Part shown: positions 17,496-25,573 of the stretch, one piece after another | Numbering within the stretch: position 1 is the first letter of the stretch | How the letters are laid out: each line of letters opens with the position of its first letter | From: Actinoplanes regularis | GTDB taxonomy: Bacteria > Actinomycetota > Actinomycetes > Mycobacteriales > Micromonosporaceae | Assembly: GCF_900188005.1 (NCBI RefSeq) | Contig: NZ_FZNR01000029.1 | Coordinates: forward strand, 38,767-102,766 | Reading direction: 5' to 3' | Length of the DNA stretch: 64,000 bases | Program-made: the position numbers and the translations under genes | The notes under the pieces: generated by a model | What the model saw: the letters and a program-made list of their open reading frames with translations, nothing else | Databases searched by the model: none | Told to the model about the DNA's origin: nothing

Positions 17496-18347
17496 ATGAA
17501 GGTTCTGTCCGTCCAGTCGGCGGTGGCCCACGGCCATGTCGGGAACTCCGCGGCCGTGTTCCCCCTGCAGCGCATCGGTGTCGAGGTCGTCCCGGTCTAC
17601 ACGGTGAACTTCTCCAACCACACGGGGTACGGCGCCTGGCGGGGGCCGCTGATCCCGCCGGCGGACGTGGCCGAGATTCTTCTCGGGGTGGAGGAGCGTG
17701 GAGTCTTTCCACAGATCGACGCCGTGCTGTCCGGATACCAGGGCGGGACGGGCATCGCGGACGTCATCATCGACGCGGTGCGCCGGGTGAAGGCCGCGAA
17801 CCCCTCGGCGGTGTACGCCTGCGATCCGGTCATGGGCAATGCCAAGTCCGGATGCTTCGTCGCGCCCGAGATCCCGGTACTGCTACGGGACCGAGTCGTG
17901 CCGGTGGCCGACATCATCACGCCGAACCAGTTCGAGTTGGGATTCCTGACCGGGACCGAGCCGGCGAGCCTCGAGTCGACCCTCGCGGCGGCCGACCTGG
18001 CCCGTGGCATGGGACCCTCGACCGTGCTGGTCACCAGCGTGGAGCGGCCGGACCGGGAGGCGGGCACGATCGAGATGCTCGTCGTGGACGGGTCGGGGGC
18101 CTGGATCGTGAGCACCCCGCACCTGCCGTTCAAGGCGAACGGATCGGGCGACGTCACGGCCGCGCTGTTCACCGCCCACTACGTGGCGACCAAGGATGCG
18201 GCGGTCGCGCTGGAACGAACGGCTTCCAGTGTCTTCGATCTGATCGAGATGACCTATCGGTCCGGCCAGCGTGAGCTCCAACTGGTGCCGGCCCAGGAGT
18301 TCTACGCCACGCCGCGAATGCAGTTCAGCGCCAGACAGGTGCGCTGA
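17496..18347 (+). CDS. pdxY: Pyridoxal kinase PdxY
   Basis: Cytosolic ribokinase-fold enzyme (283 aa, the usual length) that phosphorylates pyridoxal to pyridoxal 5'-phosphate in B6 salvage. Recognisable family segments are LSVQSAVAHGHVGNSAAVFP at the N-terminus, TVNFSNHTGYGAWRG, the substrate lid region GYQGGTGIADVI, VYACDPVMG for ATP/Mg binding, ITPNQFELGFLTG, and the catalytic anion-hole motif KANGSGDVTAALF with its Asp. The start is ATG 17496. Its 3' end overlaps the convergent TetR gene by 46 nt. No operon partner is seen. It could in principle be the related pyridoxine kinase PdxK, but the motif set fits PdxY better. Confidence 0.93.
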   Translation: MKVLSVQSAVAHGHVGNSAAVFPLQRIGVEVVPVYTVNFSNHTGYGAWRGPLIPPADVAEILLGVEERGVFPQIDAVLSGYQGGTGIADVIIDAVRRVKAANPSAVYACDPVMGNAKSGCFVAPEIPVLLRDRVVPVADIITPNQFELGFLTGTEPASLESTLAAADLARGMGPSTVLVTSVERPDREAGTIEMLVVDGSGAWIVSTPHLPFKANGSGDVTAALFTAHYVATKDAAVALERTASSVFDLIEMTYRSGQRELQLVPAQEFYATPRMQFSARQVR

Positions 18348-18925
18348 GTCGCGATCCCGTCGACCGCCTCGCCGGTCAGTGCGTGGATGACGAGATCGAG
18401 GGCTGTCTCGAAGGAGTCGTCGACCGGGCCGGCCGGCGTGGAGCCGTGGCTCTGCTCGAGGTCCGTGAAGCCGTGCAGGATCGCGCGCAGGGTGTGGACC
18501 AGATGGATGTGCCGGTCGGTGGTCACGCCGAGCACGGTCACGATCACCTGCGTGGGCTCCGCGACCCAGCCCGCCCACTCGGGATCGGTTTCCGCGGAGG
18601 GCCCCGAGCGCAACGCCGCATACAGGCCGGGATGGCCCCGTGCGAACGCCCGGTAGGCCCGTGCGATCGCGCGCAGCGACGCGGCTGGGCTCGGCTCACC
18701 CGCGGCGGCAGCGGCGAGGCACGCGGCGAGACGCTCGCCGGCGCGGTGGGCCAGGGCCCGCCGGAGCCCGGTGAGCCCGTCGACGTGTGCGTAGAGCGAG
18801 GGGGTACGTACGCCGAGAGTCGCGGCGACCGTGGCGAGGCTGACCTCGGCCAGCCCCTGCCGGTCGGCGACAGTGGCCGCGGCGGCGACGACCTGGGCTC
18901 GAGTGAGCCCCACCTTGCGTCCCAT
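18302..18925 (-). CDS. TetR/AcrR-family transcriptional repressor
   Basis: A 207-aa one-component regulator. The N-terminal DNA-binding domain is clear: LTRAQVVAAAATVADRQGLAEVSLATVAATLGVRTPSLYAHV, with the recognition helix at TPSLYAHV. The C-terminal helical region (ALRAIARAYRAFARGHPGLYAALR... and LRAILHGFTDLEQ) is the WHG-type ligand pocket common in actinobacterial TetR proteins. It lies 13 nt downstream of the SRPBCC gene on the same strand, so both form an operon. A strong palindrome in front of that operon is the probable autoregulatory operator. It overlaps pdxY by 46 nt at the 3' end. The ligand is unknown but probably hydrophobic, given the SRPBCC partner. Confidence 0.9.
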   Translation of the reverse strand: MGRKVGLTRAQVVAAAATVADRQGLAEVSLATVAATLGVRTPSLYAHVDGLTGLRRALAHRAGERLAACLAAAAAGEPSPAASLRAIARAYRAFARGHPGLYAALRSGPSAETDPEWAGWVAEPTQVIVTVLGVTTDRHIHLVHTLRAILHGFTDLEQSHGSTPAGPVDDSFETALDLVIHALTGEAVDGIATQRTCLALNCIRGVA

Positions 18926-18938
18926 TCGGCAGGTGCCC

Positions 18939-19379
18939 TCAGGCCGCGCGCTGGACGAGCACCCGGTGAGCGAGGGCGTCGTTCATCGCCTCGAATCCCG
19001 CACGGGTGGCCGTCTCGAGTGAGCGGCGCAACGGGCGGACGAGCAGGCCGTGGAACGTCTCGCTGTGCACCAGCCGGCACCCGGTGCCGTTGGGAGCCAG
19101 TTCGAATCGGTGGCGTCCGGAGAACAGACCCGGAATGCCGATCTGACCAATCCACTCGAACACCCGGCCGGGATCGGCGACGGTGACCGTGGGACGCAAT
19201 GTGGAGGCCCGATCACCCGCCTGCACGCGGATGGTGAGCCGCTCGCCGACGGCGACGTTGCCGGCAGCCTCGGTGATGAACGGATTCCACGCGCGGTAGG
19301 CCCGCAGGTCGATCAGATGCTGCCAGACGTCTTCCGGTGGCGCTGCGATATCGACCTCGGTCCGCAGTACGAGGCGCAT
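18939..19379 (-). CDS. SRPBCC (START/Bet v1-like) ligand-binding protein
   Basis: A 146-aa cytosolic protein with a polyketide-cyclase/START-like fold: VLRTEVDIAAPPEDVWQHLIDLRAYRAWNPFI at the N-terminus, the hydrophobic cavity strands GRVFEWIGQIGIPGLFSGRHRFEL, the HSETFHGLL segment and the long C-terminal helix SLETATRAGFEAMNDALAHRV. The start is set at the ATG at 19379, where AGGGGA lies upstream; an earlier in-frame ATG at 19421 would read through the operator palindrome. It is first in an operon with the TetR gene and is probably the regulated product. Such proteins bind or transform lipophilic small molecules; no catalytic residue is evident. Confidence 0.82.
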   Translation of the reverse strand: MRLVLRTEVDIAAPPEDVWQHLIDLRAYRAWNPFITEAAGNVAVGERLTIRVQAGDRASTLRPTVTVADPGRVFEWIGQIGIPGLFSGRHRFELAPNGTGCRLVHSETFHGLLVRPLRRSLETATRAGFEAMNDALAHRVLVQRAA

Positions 19380-19391
19380 GTCGGGTCCCCT

Positions 19392-19412
19392 CTGTCTAAT
19401 GTCATTAGACAG
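19392..19412. promoter_or_regulatory. Palindromic TetR operator upstream of the SRPBCC-TetR operon
   Basis: Two perfect 10-base arms, CTGTCTAATG and CATTAGACAG, flank a single central T, ending 13 bases before the SRPBCC start. An extra half-site ATTAGACAG occurs at 19426-19434. AT-rich arms stand out in this GC-rich DNA. The position suits autorepression by the TetR protein at 18302-18925. Confidence 0.8.
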
Positions 19413-19463
19413 CGTATCCAAGGCGATTAGACAGGTCCAGTGCGCCGGCGAGGGAAGGGCCGG

Positions 19464-21644
19464 TCAGTCTCCGTTCGAGCTGGGACTGCCGGGCGCGGGA
19501 TCGCCGGGAAGCCGCAGCGCGGGCGTCGGCAGCTCCCAGATGGTGCTCGGGTCGTTCAGCGGGTTGCCGTGCCACATGCGTACGTCGATGGCGGGATCCC
19601 GCAGCTTGCCGGCCTCCACCGTGGCGACGTCGCCGGTCGAGAGCACGAACTTCGGCAGGTTAAGGCTGGTCAGCTGGTTCTCGCCGGCGGGCTCGGCGGG
19701 CAGCAGGGCATCGGCCAGCCGCACCGCGTCCCACGCCGGGATCAGGTAGGTGCCCAGGTCGTTCGCGCGGCAGGGCTGGCTGGTGAGTTTCGCGGCCGCA
19801 TCGAGTGGACAGGCGTCCCTCAGCAGCCCGTTCACCGCGCCGGGTGCGCGGTCGGCGCAGGCGAAGGGGCCCTTCAGTCGTACGAGATCGCCCTGTTTCT
19901 CGATCTCATGGGCCAGGGTCCGGTACGCCTCCGCGGTGAGATCGGCGCAACCGGGCCCGCTGACGTTGTAGTTGACCGCCCAGTCCGCGGTGCTGACCGC
20001 CCTCAGCTGATAGTTCGCCATGAAGCGGCTCACCGACACGTCGGCGATCACCAGCCGGGGGCGCGAGTGCCCGCACACCTCGTTGACCCGCTGCACGAAC
20101 TCCGCGAAGCGGGTCCACCGGTCGGCGAAGTAGAGCACCGCCGGTGGCCTGCCCTTGTCGGACTCGCAGATCGAGTCGTCGATCCGGTCGATGGAGGTCA
20201 GGTGCCGCGCGGTCGCGGGCGGCTGCTGGCGGACGGCGCCGAGCAGATCGTTGACCAGTGAGGTGGTGTACTGGTCGGTCGGGCTGGGCTGCTGGTAGAC
20301 GTCCAGCCGGAAACCCTTCGGATAGGCCTGGGCGAGCCGCCGTACCGCGTCCTCGGCATAGGCGTAGTTGGGCGGGGCCAGCTGGAGGTAGCCGGGCCGG
20401 TCCACGAACGGGTGGTCGGGTGCGCCCAGGTCGGCGAGCAGGTTCGGCGCGATGACCGGGATCCCGGCGTCGAGCAGCCGGTTGATCGCGCGCTGGGTGA
20501 TGTCCCGGCTGTCGCCGCCGCCGATCACGACCAGCCGGTCCCCCAGGGCCGGCCGCCTATGGATGATCATGGAGGCGACGTCGTCGGCGTGCGCGACGTC
20601 CTGGCCGGCGTCGGCGATGACCACGTGCACCCGGTGGTCGGTCGTCGCCTCGAGGTGCGACTGGGCGTACAGGAAGGCACGCAACTGGTCGCGCTCGGAG
20701 GGGTAGTCGCGGCCGTCGGCGCAGCGCGCCGGATCGGTCTTGAGCGGCTCGCAGGAGAGCGCACCCAGCCACACGACGGTCAGGTCACCGCGGTTCAGCG
20801 ACCTGTTGCTGTCCAGGATGCGTCGTTGCAGCGCGGTGGTGACCGGGTCCCGGCCGAAGGCCGAGGTCGCGAAGACGCCGGCGTCGGCGGTGTCGAGCAG
20901 GCCGTAGCAACGGCCGTCCGCGGTGGCCCGGAGCGTGGTGACGCCGGTCGAGGTGGGCAGCGTGTAGCAGTTGTTGAGCACGCCCGGCAGCCATTGGGCG
21001 CGGGTCCAGCCGAGAAAGCTGAGGACCAGCGTCAGTACGGCGAGCACGGCGTGGTGGGTGGTGGTCAGGGCCGGTTGCTTGACGAGCCCGACCAGCTTGT
21101 CCGAGATGACGATGGGCAGCACGATGGCGGCCACCGAGATGCCCAGCGCCCGCGCCTCGGAGCTGCCCGAGAAGATGTCGGCGACGAAGACGGTGGCCAG
21201 TGCGAAGAACGCCGCGATGCCACCGAGCAATGCGACGAGCTTGATGTCGGCGGTCAGCATGGTGGCGACGACGGCCAGCACGATCGCGACCGCGATGGTG
21301 CTCACCCCGACGTAGCCGGTGATCGCGGCGTGCACGATCAGCACCAGCAGGGCGAGCACCGCCACCTGCCGTGATCGGGAGCGGCCGGCGAGAAACGATG
21401 CGAGGCCGGTGGCCGGCGCCTCGGTGGCGGGCCGGGACATCAGGTCGCGCACCCGGCCGACGATCCACAGGACGCCCCACAGCGTTACGGCGGCCGCCAC
21501 CACGACCACGACGGCCCACCAGCCGGACGAGCCGGACAGCAGGGCACGGCCCAGAATGATCACGGCCAGCACCACCGCGGCCAGGCGTAGGAGGACATCC
21601 CCGTTCAGAAGCGAGCGCAGCAGTTGCCGGTACCGCATCGACAC
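19464..21644 (-). CDS. Multi-TM protein with extracytoplasmic binding-protein-like domain
   Basis: A 726-aa protein of no named family. Residues about 15-235 hold about six TM helices in pairs (such as LLRLAAVVLAVIILGRALL, GWWAVVVVVAAAVTLWGVLWIV and IAVAIVLAVVATML). Residues about 245-700 are soluble and resemble a type 1 periplasmic-binding-protein fold: alternating strand/helix units with DLTVVWLGALS, DHRVHVVIADAGQDVAHADDV, LGDRLVVIGGGDSRDITQRAINRLLDAGIPVIAPN, then PPAVLYFADRWTRFAEFV and RPRLVIADVS. Several Cys residues in this part suit an extracytoplasmic location. It may be a membrane-tethered sensor of a small ligand or an orphan receptor. The GTG at 21644 or the ATG at 21638 may be the start. 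No operon partner is seen. Confidence 0.7.
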   Translation of the reverse strand: MSMRYRQLLRSLLNGDVLLRLAAVVLAVIILGRALLSGSSGWWAVVVVVAAAVTLWGVLWIVGRVRDLMSRPATEAPATGLASFLAGRSRSRQVAVLALLVLIVHAAITGYVGVSTIAVAIVLAVVATMLTADIKLVALLGGIAAFFALATVFVADIFSGSSEARALGISVAAIVLPIVISDKLVGLVKQPALTTTHHAVLAVLTLVLSFLGWTRAQWLPGVLNNCYTLPTSTGVTTLRATADGRCYGLLDTADAGVFATSAFGRDPVTTALQRRILDSNRSLNRGDLTVVWLGALSCEPLKTDPARCADGRDYPSERDQLRAFLYAQSHLEATTDHRVHVVIADAGQDVAHADDVASMIIHRRPALGDRLVVIGGGDSRDITQRAINRLLDAGIPVIAPNLLADLGAPDHPFVDRPGYLQLAPPNYAYAEDAVRRLAQAYPKGFRLDVYQQPSPTDQYTTSLVNDLLGAVRQQPPATARHLTSIDRIDDSICESDKGRPPAVLYFADRWTRFAEFVQRVNEVCGHSRPRLVIADVSVSRFMANYQLRAVSTADWAVNYNVSGPGCADLTAEAYRTLAHEIEKQGDLVRLKGPFACADRAPGAVNGLLRDACPLDAAAKLTSQPCRANDLGTYLIPAWDAVRLADALLPAEPAGENQLTSLNLPKFVLSTGDVATVEAGKLRDPAIDVRMWHGNPLNDPSTIWELPTPALRLPGDPAPGSPSSNGD

Positions 21645-21771
21645 CCCGTCCCGTACTCAGTGGACACTCAGCGTAGGGAATTCGTGCCAGCGGGCAACTG
21701 GCACGGCGGACTGCGATGGTCGATGGATGTCGATATCGTGACCCGCGTAGTCCACACACGGGGGAGTGGGA

Positions 21772-22794
21772 ATGATGAGGCAATGGCGTACCGCCGCGGC
21801 GACTCTGCTGGCGACCGCACTGTTCGTCGGAGGTCTGCCCGCGATCGCGCAGGCCGCCGAATTCGGTGCGATCATCATCAGCACCGGTGACCCGAACCCG
21901 GGCGTCATCCACGTCAGCGTCGACACCGCCGACCCGATCGCGTCCGTCCACGCGGACTTCGTCGACCCGGAGACCTCGGCGGTCGTCGCGACGGCCGACG
22001 ACTTCGTGCTGGAGGAGGAGCAGATCGCGGGCCGGGCCCGCTACGTGACCTCGGCGCCCGTCGTGATGGAACCCGGCAGGTACGACGCCAACGTCACGAT
22101 CACCGCCGCGGACGGCACGATCGGCCGCGCCGGTGACACGCTCTACGGCTACCAGATCGTCGCGACCGTCGACGACCTCAGCGCGGATCGCTCGACGATC
22201 GACCTGGACCACCGGGAGGTGACCGTCAGCGGCGTCCTGCGGGGGCGCTGGCCCGGCACCGGTGAGGTCCGTCCGCTCGGTGGTGCGCTCGTCGGCCACT
22301 GGGTCCACCAGAACGCGGGCGACCCGATCGTCACGGCTTCGGACGGCACCTTCACCCGCACGTTCACGATGTCCGGACTGCTCAACACCATGGAGTTCTT
22401 CTACGACAGCGGCTTCCCGCAGACCCGCGGCGGTGGCAACACCGAGTACGCCGTCACGGTGGTCCCGCAGCAGACCCGGGTCCGGGTCCAGGCGGACAAG
22501 CGCCGCGTCAAGGCCGGTGACCCGGTCACCCTCACCGGCAAGGTCGAGCGGCTCGGGGTGAACGGCTGGACCGCGGTGCCGGAGCAGACCGGCCTCTGGG
22601 TCGAGAGCGGATGCGACGACACCGGCTGCCCCTTCGGATACAACGATGTTCAGCTCGCCGCGGACGGCACCTTCCGCACCACGACGCCGGCGCAGCGCAC
22701 CGGCTTCTTCCGGGTCAGGGTGACCGGGTACGCGGACTTCCTGACCGGGAGCAGCGGGCAGACCCCGGTCGTGCGGGTGACGCCGGCGCTGTGA
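21772..22794 (+). CDS. Secreted hypothetical protein with Ig-like domains
   Basis: A 340-aa exported protein not assigned to a family. It has a signal peptide of the form MMRQWRTAAATLLATALFVGGLPAIAQAA, cut before EFG. The rest is beta-rich with Ig-like or calcium-binding-sandwich features: VHADFVDPETSAVVATADDF, then DDLSADRSTIDLDHREVTVSGVL, and near the C-terminus TRVRVQADKRRVKAGDPVTLTGKVERL, a pattern common in bacterial Ig-like domains of secreted actinobacterial proteins. Two Cys in GCDDTGC may form a disulfide. The ATG at 21772 follows a GGGGGAG stretch; a GTG two codons upstream is an alternative. No catalytic residue or anchor is visible. Confidence 0.75.
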   Translation: MMRQWRTAAATLLATALFVGGLPAIAQAAEFGAIIISTGDPNPGVIHVSVDTADPIASVHADFVDPETSAVVATADDFVLEEEQIAGRARYVTSAPVVMEPGRYDANVTITAADGTIGRAGDTLYGYQIVATVDDLSADRSTIDLDHREVTVSGVLRGRWPGTGEVRPLGGALVGHWVHQNAGDPIVTASDGTFTRTFTMSGLLNTMEFFYDSGFPQTRGGGNTEYAVTVVPQQTRVRVQADKRRVKAGDPVTLTGKVERLGVNGWTAVPEQTGLWVESGCDDTGCPFGYNDVQLAADGTFRTTTPAQRTGFFRVRVTGYADFLTGSSGQTPVVRVTPAL

Positions 22795-22846
22795 CCCCGC
22801 TCAGCCGGCGTTCTGCCGGAACGGGAAAGACTGGAGGACCCTCCCT

Positions 22847-23263
22847 TTGAACGACGATTCCCCAGGTGGCGCCGGCGCCTTGCTGGAGCTGTCCGGACGG
22901 TTCCAGCCCCGGCGTTACGTCATCGGTCACTCGGAGCTCGAGATCCGCAGTGTGGCCGCCTCGGGGCGGGTGACCAGCCTGAAGTTCTTCGGGGTGATGG
23001 CCGTCAAGCTGAAGTCCGGGTACAACTCGCTGACGGTGACCGATGCCGACGAGCCGTTGCGGTCGGAGGTGCTCTCCTTCATCGGGGTGGCCGGGCGGTC
23101 GTCGGCGGGGAGGGTCCGCGTCTTCGTCCTCTCGGGGGACAGCTTCGTCGCGTGTTTCTCGCTGGTCGTCCGTGAGTTCGCGAACACGAAAGACACGGAC
23201 GGGGAGCTGATCTGGACTAGCGCAAATAGGTTTGCTGTGGAAACCTGTTTGCATGACCACTGA
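22847..23263 (+). CDS. Hypothetical 138-aa protein
   Basis: Not recognised. TTG start with GGAGG upstream; 138 aa, no signal peptide and no TM. The sequence looks like a small alpha/beta protein with a hydrophobic core: VIGHSELEIRSVAASGRVTSLKFFGVMAVKLKSGYNSLTV and SSAGRVRVFVLSGDSFVACFSLVVREFAN. The composition (strands ending with basic and acidic residues) suggests a soluble cytosolic domain. Its 3' end contains the inverted repeat that precedes the next gene, and its stop lies 11 nt inside that gene. The reading frame is supported mainly by GC-biased third positions and the ribosome-binding site. Confidence 0.6.
   Translation: MNDDSPGGAGALLELSGRFQPRRYVIGHSELEIRSVAASGRVTSLKFFGVMAVKLKSGYNSLTVTDADEPLRSEVLSFIGVAGRSSAGRVRVFVLSGDSFVACFSLVVREFANTKDTDGELIWTSANRFAVETCLHDH
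23222..23252. promoter_or_regulatory. Inverted repeat abutting the start of the membrane protein/HTH operon
   Basis: Arms GCAAATAGGTTT and AAACCTGTTTGC match at 11 of 12 positions around a 7-base spacer. The right arm ends at the base before the ATG at 23253, leaving no room for a Shine-Dalgarno and suggesting a leaderless transcript with an overlapping operator, probably bound by the winged-helix protein at 23930-24253. Confidence 0.65.
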
Positions 23264-23933
23264 ATCGGTGCCCGCCGGTGGGGATGCTCGCCGGCTGCTG
23301 ACGGAGATGCGTGATCTCACCCGCCGGGTGCGGGTCGACCAGCGCGTGACCTGGCTCGCGCTGTCCGTGCTCGCCGCGGCGACCCTCATCGGGATCCCGT
23401 TCGACTACCTGTTCCTCAAGCTCGACTGCACCGGCGGCGGCCTGTGCAGGTTCGACCGGAAGGGCGTGCTCTTCTACTGGCCGCCGGTGCTGCTGCTGGC
23501 GTACGCGGTGATCGCCTTCTGCTACATCCGCGTCGCCCGGTCACGGGGGCTGGGCGCCCGGGTGCTGCCGTTCGCCTTCACCGGCGCCGGGCTGACCGTG
23601 CTGTTCCTCGCCGCCTGGATCGGGATGCGGGGATACCTGGCGCACCACGTGGTGGATCACCCGTTCCCGGACTGGGTGATGCTCCTGGACCGGCTGGTCG
23701 CGCCGTGGGGCCTGATCGGCGTGGCGCTGCTGGTGCTGGCCCGCCTCGAACGCAACCTCGGGCTGCTGCTGTTCACCCTCGGCTACCTGGTGGTGGCGCT
23801 CGTGCCGGTCGACTTCGGCTGGCACTGGCACGGCCAGGAACGCACGATGTTCCTGCCGCAGCAGATCATCAACGGCACCGTGCTGCTGCTCGGCGCGATC
23901 GGGTTCGCGCTGGCCGGCCGGCGGCAGCGGTGA
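23253..23933 (+). CDS. Six-TM membrane protein paired with winged-helix regulator
   Basis: An integral membrane protein of 226 aa from the ATG at 23253 (an in-frame start at 23232 would lie inside the inverted repeat). The short cytosolic N-terminus (RRLLTEMRDLTRRVRVDQRV) is amphipathic. About six TM helices follow, for example WLALSVLAAATLIGIPFDYLFL, VLFYWPPVLLLAYAVIAFCYI, LPFAFTGAGLTVLFLAAWIGM and GTVLLLGAIGFALAG. No transport or catalytic motif is recognised. It overlaps the following regulator gene by 4 nt (GTGA), so the two are translationally coupled. Such pairs usually form an autoregulated unit in which the membrane protein acts downstream of the regulator; the role is unknown. Confidence 0.75.
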   Translation: MTTESVPAGGDARRLLTEMRDLTRRVRVDQRVTWLALSVLAAATLIGIPFDYLFLKLDCTGGGLCRFDRKGVLFYWPPVLLLAYAVIAFCYIRVARSRGLGARVLPFAFTGAGLTVLFLAAWIGMRGYLAHHVVDHPFPDWVMLLDRLVAPWGLIGVALLVLARLERNLGLLLFTLGYLVVALVPVDFGWHWHGQERTMFLPQQIINGTVLLLGAIGFALAGRRQR

Positions 23934-24253
23934 CCGCCGAGGCCGGCCACCCGGCGAACGGGCTCGACGAGGTGGTGCACCAGCGCGTACGGCTGGGAAT
24001 CCTCGCCATCGTCCACGAGGCCCGCCGGGTCGAGTTCGGATATCTGCGCGCTCAGCTCGACCTGACCGCCGGCAACCTCTCCAAGCACCTGAGTGTGCTG
24101 GAGGAGGCCGGGCTGATCGAGATCGAGAAGGGGTACGAGGGAAAGCGCGGCCGCACCTGGATCACGCTCACCCCGGCCGGCGGCACCGCGCTCGCCGACG
24201 AGATCACCCGCCTGAAGCAGCTCATCGCACGGGTGGAGCCGGGCACGTCATGA
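23930..24253 (+). CDS. Winged-helix transcriptional regulator (HTH_34/ArsR-like)
   Basis: A 107-aa DNA-binding protein with GTG start overlapping the preceding stop by 4 nt. The winged helix is clear: VHQRVRLGILAIVHEARRVEFGYLRAQLDLTAGNLSKHLSVLEEAGLIEIEK, wing GYEGKRGRTWITLTPAG, and a C-terminal dimerisation helix ADEITRLKQLIARVE. This matches the HTH_34 type often found next to small membrane proteins. No metal-binding Cys pair is present, so metal sensing is unlikely. It probably represses its own operon through the inverted repeat at 23222-23252. The 3' end overlaps the convergent gene at 24248 by 6 nt. Confidence 0.85.
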   Translation: MTAEAGHPANGLDEVVHQRVRLGILAIVHEARRVEFGYLRAQLDLTAGNLSKHLSVLEEAGLIEIEKGYEGKRGRTWITLTPAGGTALADEITRLKQLIARVEPGTS

Positions 24254-25567
24254 CGACCCGCCGGGCGCCCGCGCATGCTCGCCCCGCTCCGGCTCCGTTG
24301 CCTCCGCCAGCGGTACGGCCAGCACGTTCGCGTCCGGGGAGAGGCTCCACGCGGGCGGGAACCCGAACGGTTGAGGGGTGCCCACGGGCAGCACCAGCCG
24401 GGTCCGCTCCAGCTCCTGCGCGTGCAGCGAGTCGAGCAGCCACCGTACCCCCGGCCACACCTCCGGCGGAGGCGGAGCCGACGGCGAACCGACCACCAGC
24501 AACAACCGGTCGGGGTCGGCGGGAACCCGGCGCACGGCGTCGTCGGTCTCGTGGTCGCGGCGCACCCACAGGCCGCACCGTACCGCCTCGACCAGCCAAT
24601 TCTCGGCGATCCGCTGCGCACCGACCGACACCGTCGTCCGGTCCGGCAGCGGTGCCCGCCACTCCAGCAGGCGAGGGGCGTCGCCGGGCTGGTACCGCAG
24701 CCGCTGCGCCGGGGGACGCCACGCCGGGCGGCCGGCGCCGTCCACAACGGTGCGCACCCTGACCCCGTCCGACTGGACGCCGGGCATGCCCGCGTCGACG
24801 TGGACGGCCGAGAGGTCGTCGCCGGGCAGGCGCGCGGCGAGATCGTCGACGATCCGCCCGTCCGGCCCGTACGGGATGAGGGTGATCTCCTCGCCGACGG
24901 TGGGCGCGAACTGCTTGACGTAGCGGGTCACGGCCCGCGCGTCGAGGGCCTCGTCCCCGGGCCGGCCGATCACCAGGGTCACCATCGCGGGATGGACCGG
25001 CACCGCGAAGGCCGGGTCGTCGGGAGCGGTGGCCTCGTCTCCGGCGTGCAGCCAGAGGCCGGCCGGGATGGGCGTCACCCGCAGCGCCGGTTCCGCGGGC
25101 AGCGGCCGGGCGAGGGTGCGCTGCCACGCGGGGGCCGGGTGTCGTGGCCCCTCGGCGTGGGGCGCCGCTCCGGGACGGAAGGTCCACCAGGTTCCACCGG
25201 CCACGAACAGCATGTCGGGCAGGGCGACCACCGGCCCGTCCGGCGCGATCACGGGCAGGCCCAGCGACTGGGCGAGGCGCCGGGCGAGGCACCAGCCGTC
25301 CGGCCCGGGCGCAGCCGCCCCGGGCAGCACGAGCCGTACGGCGCCGCACCCGGGCGCCAGCGCCGGGTTGAGCAGCGCCCGCAGCAGCGGGATCTCCGGC
25401 GGCGACGTGAGGTCGACGAAGACCGTGGTCACCTGGGGGTCGCTCGGTAGCTGCGGCAGCTGCGGCAGATCCGTCCCGGCGTCGGTGTCGACGATCAGGA
25501 GCATCGATCCGTACGGGCGGATCGTCGGGGCGGGTGTGCGTTCGGGCACCGGTCTGTCCTTCTCCAC
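24248..25567 (-). CDS. Hypothetical Pro/Ala-rich protein
   Basis: Not recognised; 439 aa from a GTG at 25567, or shorter from an internal ATG at the sequence MLLIVDTDAGTD. There is no signal peptide and no TM. Strand-rich segments (LLIVDTDAG, VTTVFVDLTSPPEIPLLRALL, GAVRLVLPGA, GLPVIAPDGPVVALPDMLFVAGGTWWTF, MVTLVIGRPGDEALDARAVTRYVKQF, DRLLLVVGSPSAPPP, TRLVLPVGTPQPFGF) alternate with Pro-rich loops, and similar units occur in the N- and C-terminal halves. It starts 6 nt after the stop of the golvesin-like membrane protein gene, so the two form an operon. Whether it acts at the cell surface with its partner is unknown. Confidence 0.65.
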   Translation of the reverse strand: MEKDRPVPERTPAPTIRPYGSMLLIVDTDAGTDLPQLPQLPSDPQVTTVFVDLTSPPEIPLLRALLNPALAPGCGAVRLVLPGAAAPGPDGWCLARRLAQSLGLPVIAPDGPVVALPDMLFVAGGTWWTFRPGAAPHAEGPRHPAPAWQRTLARPLPAEPALRVTPIPAGLWLHAGDEATAPDDPAFAVPVHPAMVTLVIGRPGDEALDARAVTRYVKQFAPTVGEEITLIPYGPDGRIVDDLAARLPGDDLSAVHVDAGMPGVQSDGVRVRTVVDGAGRPAWRPPAQRLRYQPGDAPRLLEWRAPLPDRTTVSVGAQRIAENWLVEAVRCGLWVRRDHETDDAVRRVPADPDRLLLVVGSPSAPPPPEVWPGVRWLLDSLHAQELERTRLVLPVGTPQPFGFPPAWSLSPDANVLAVPLAEATEPERGEHARAPGGSS

Positions 25568-25573
25568 CTGTCG

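Noticed and set aside
22804..22818. Small hairpin CCGGC-GTTCT-GCCGG after the secreted protein at 21772
   Set aside because: Five-bp stem is expected often by chance at this GC content and it lies close to the next gene's ribosome-binding site.
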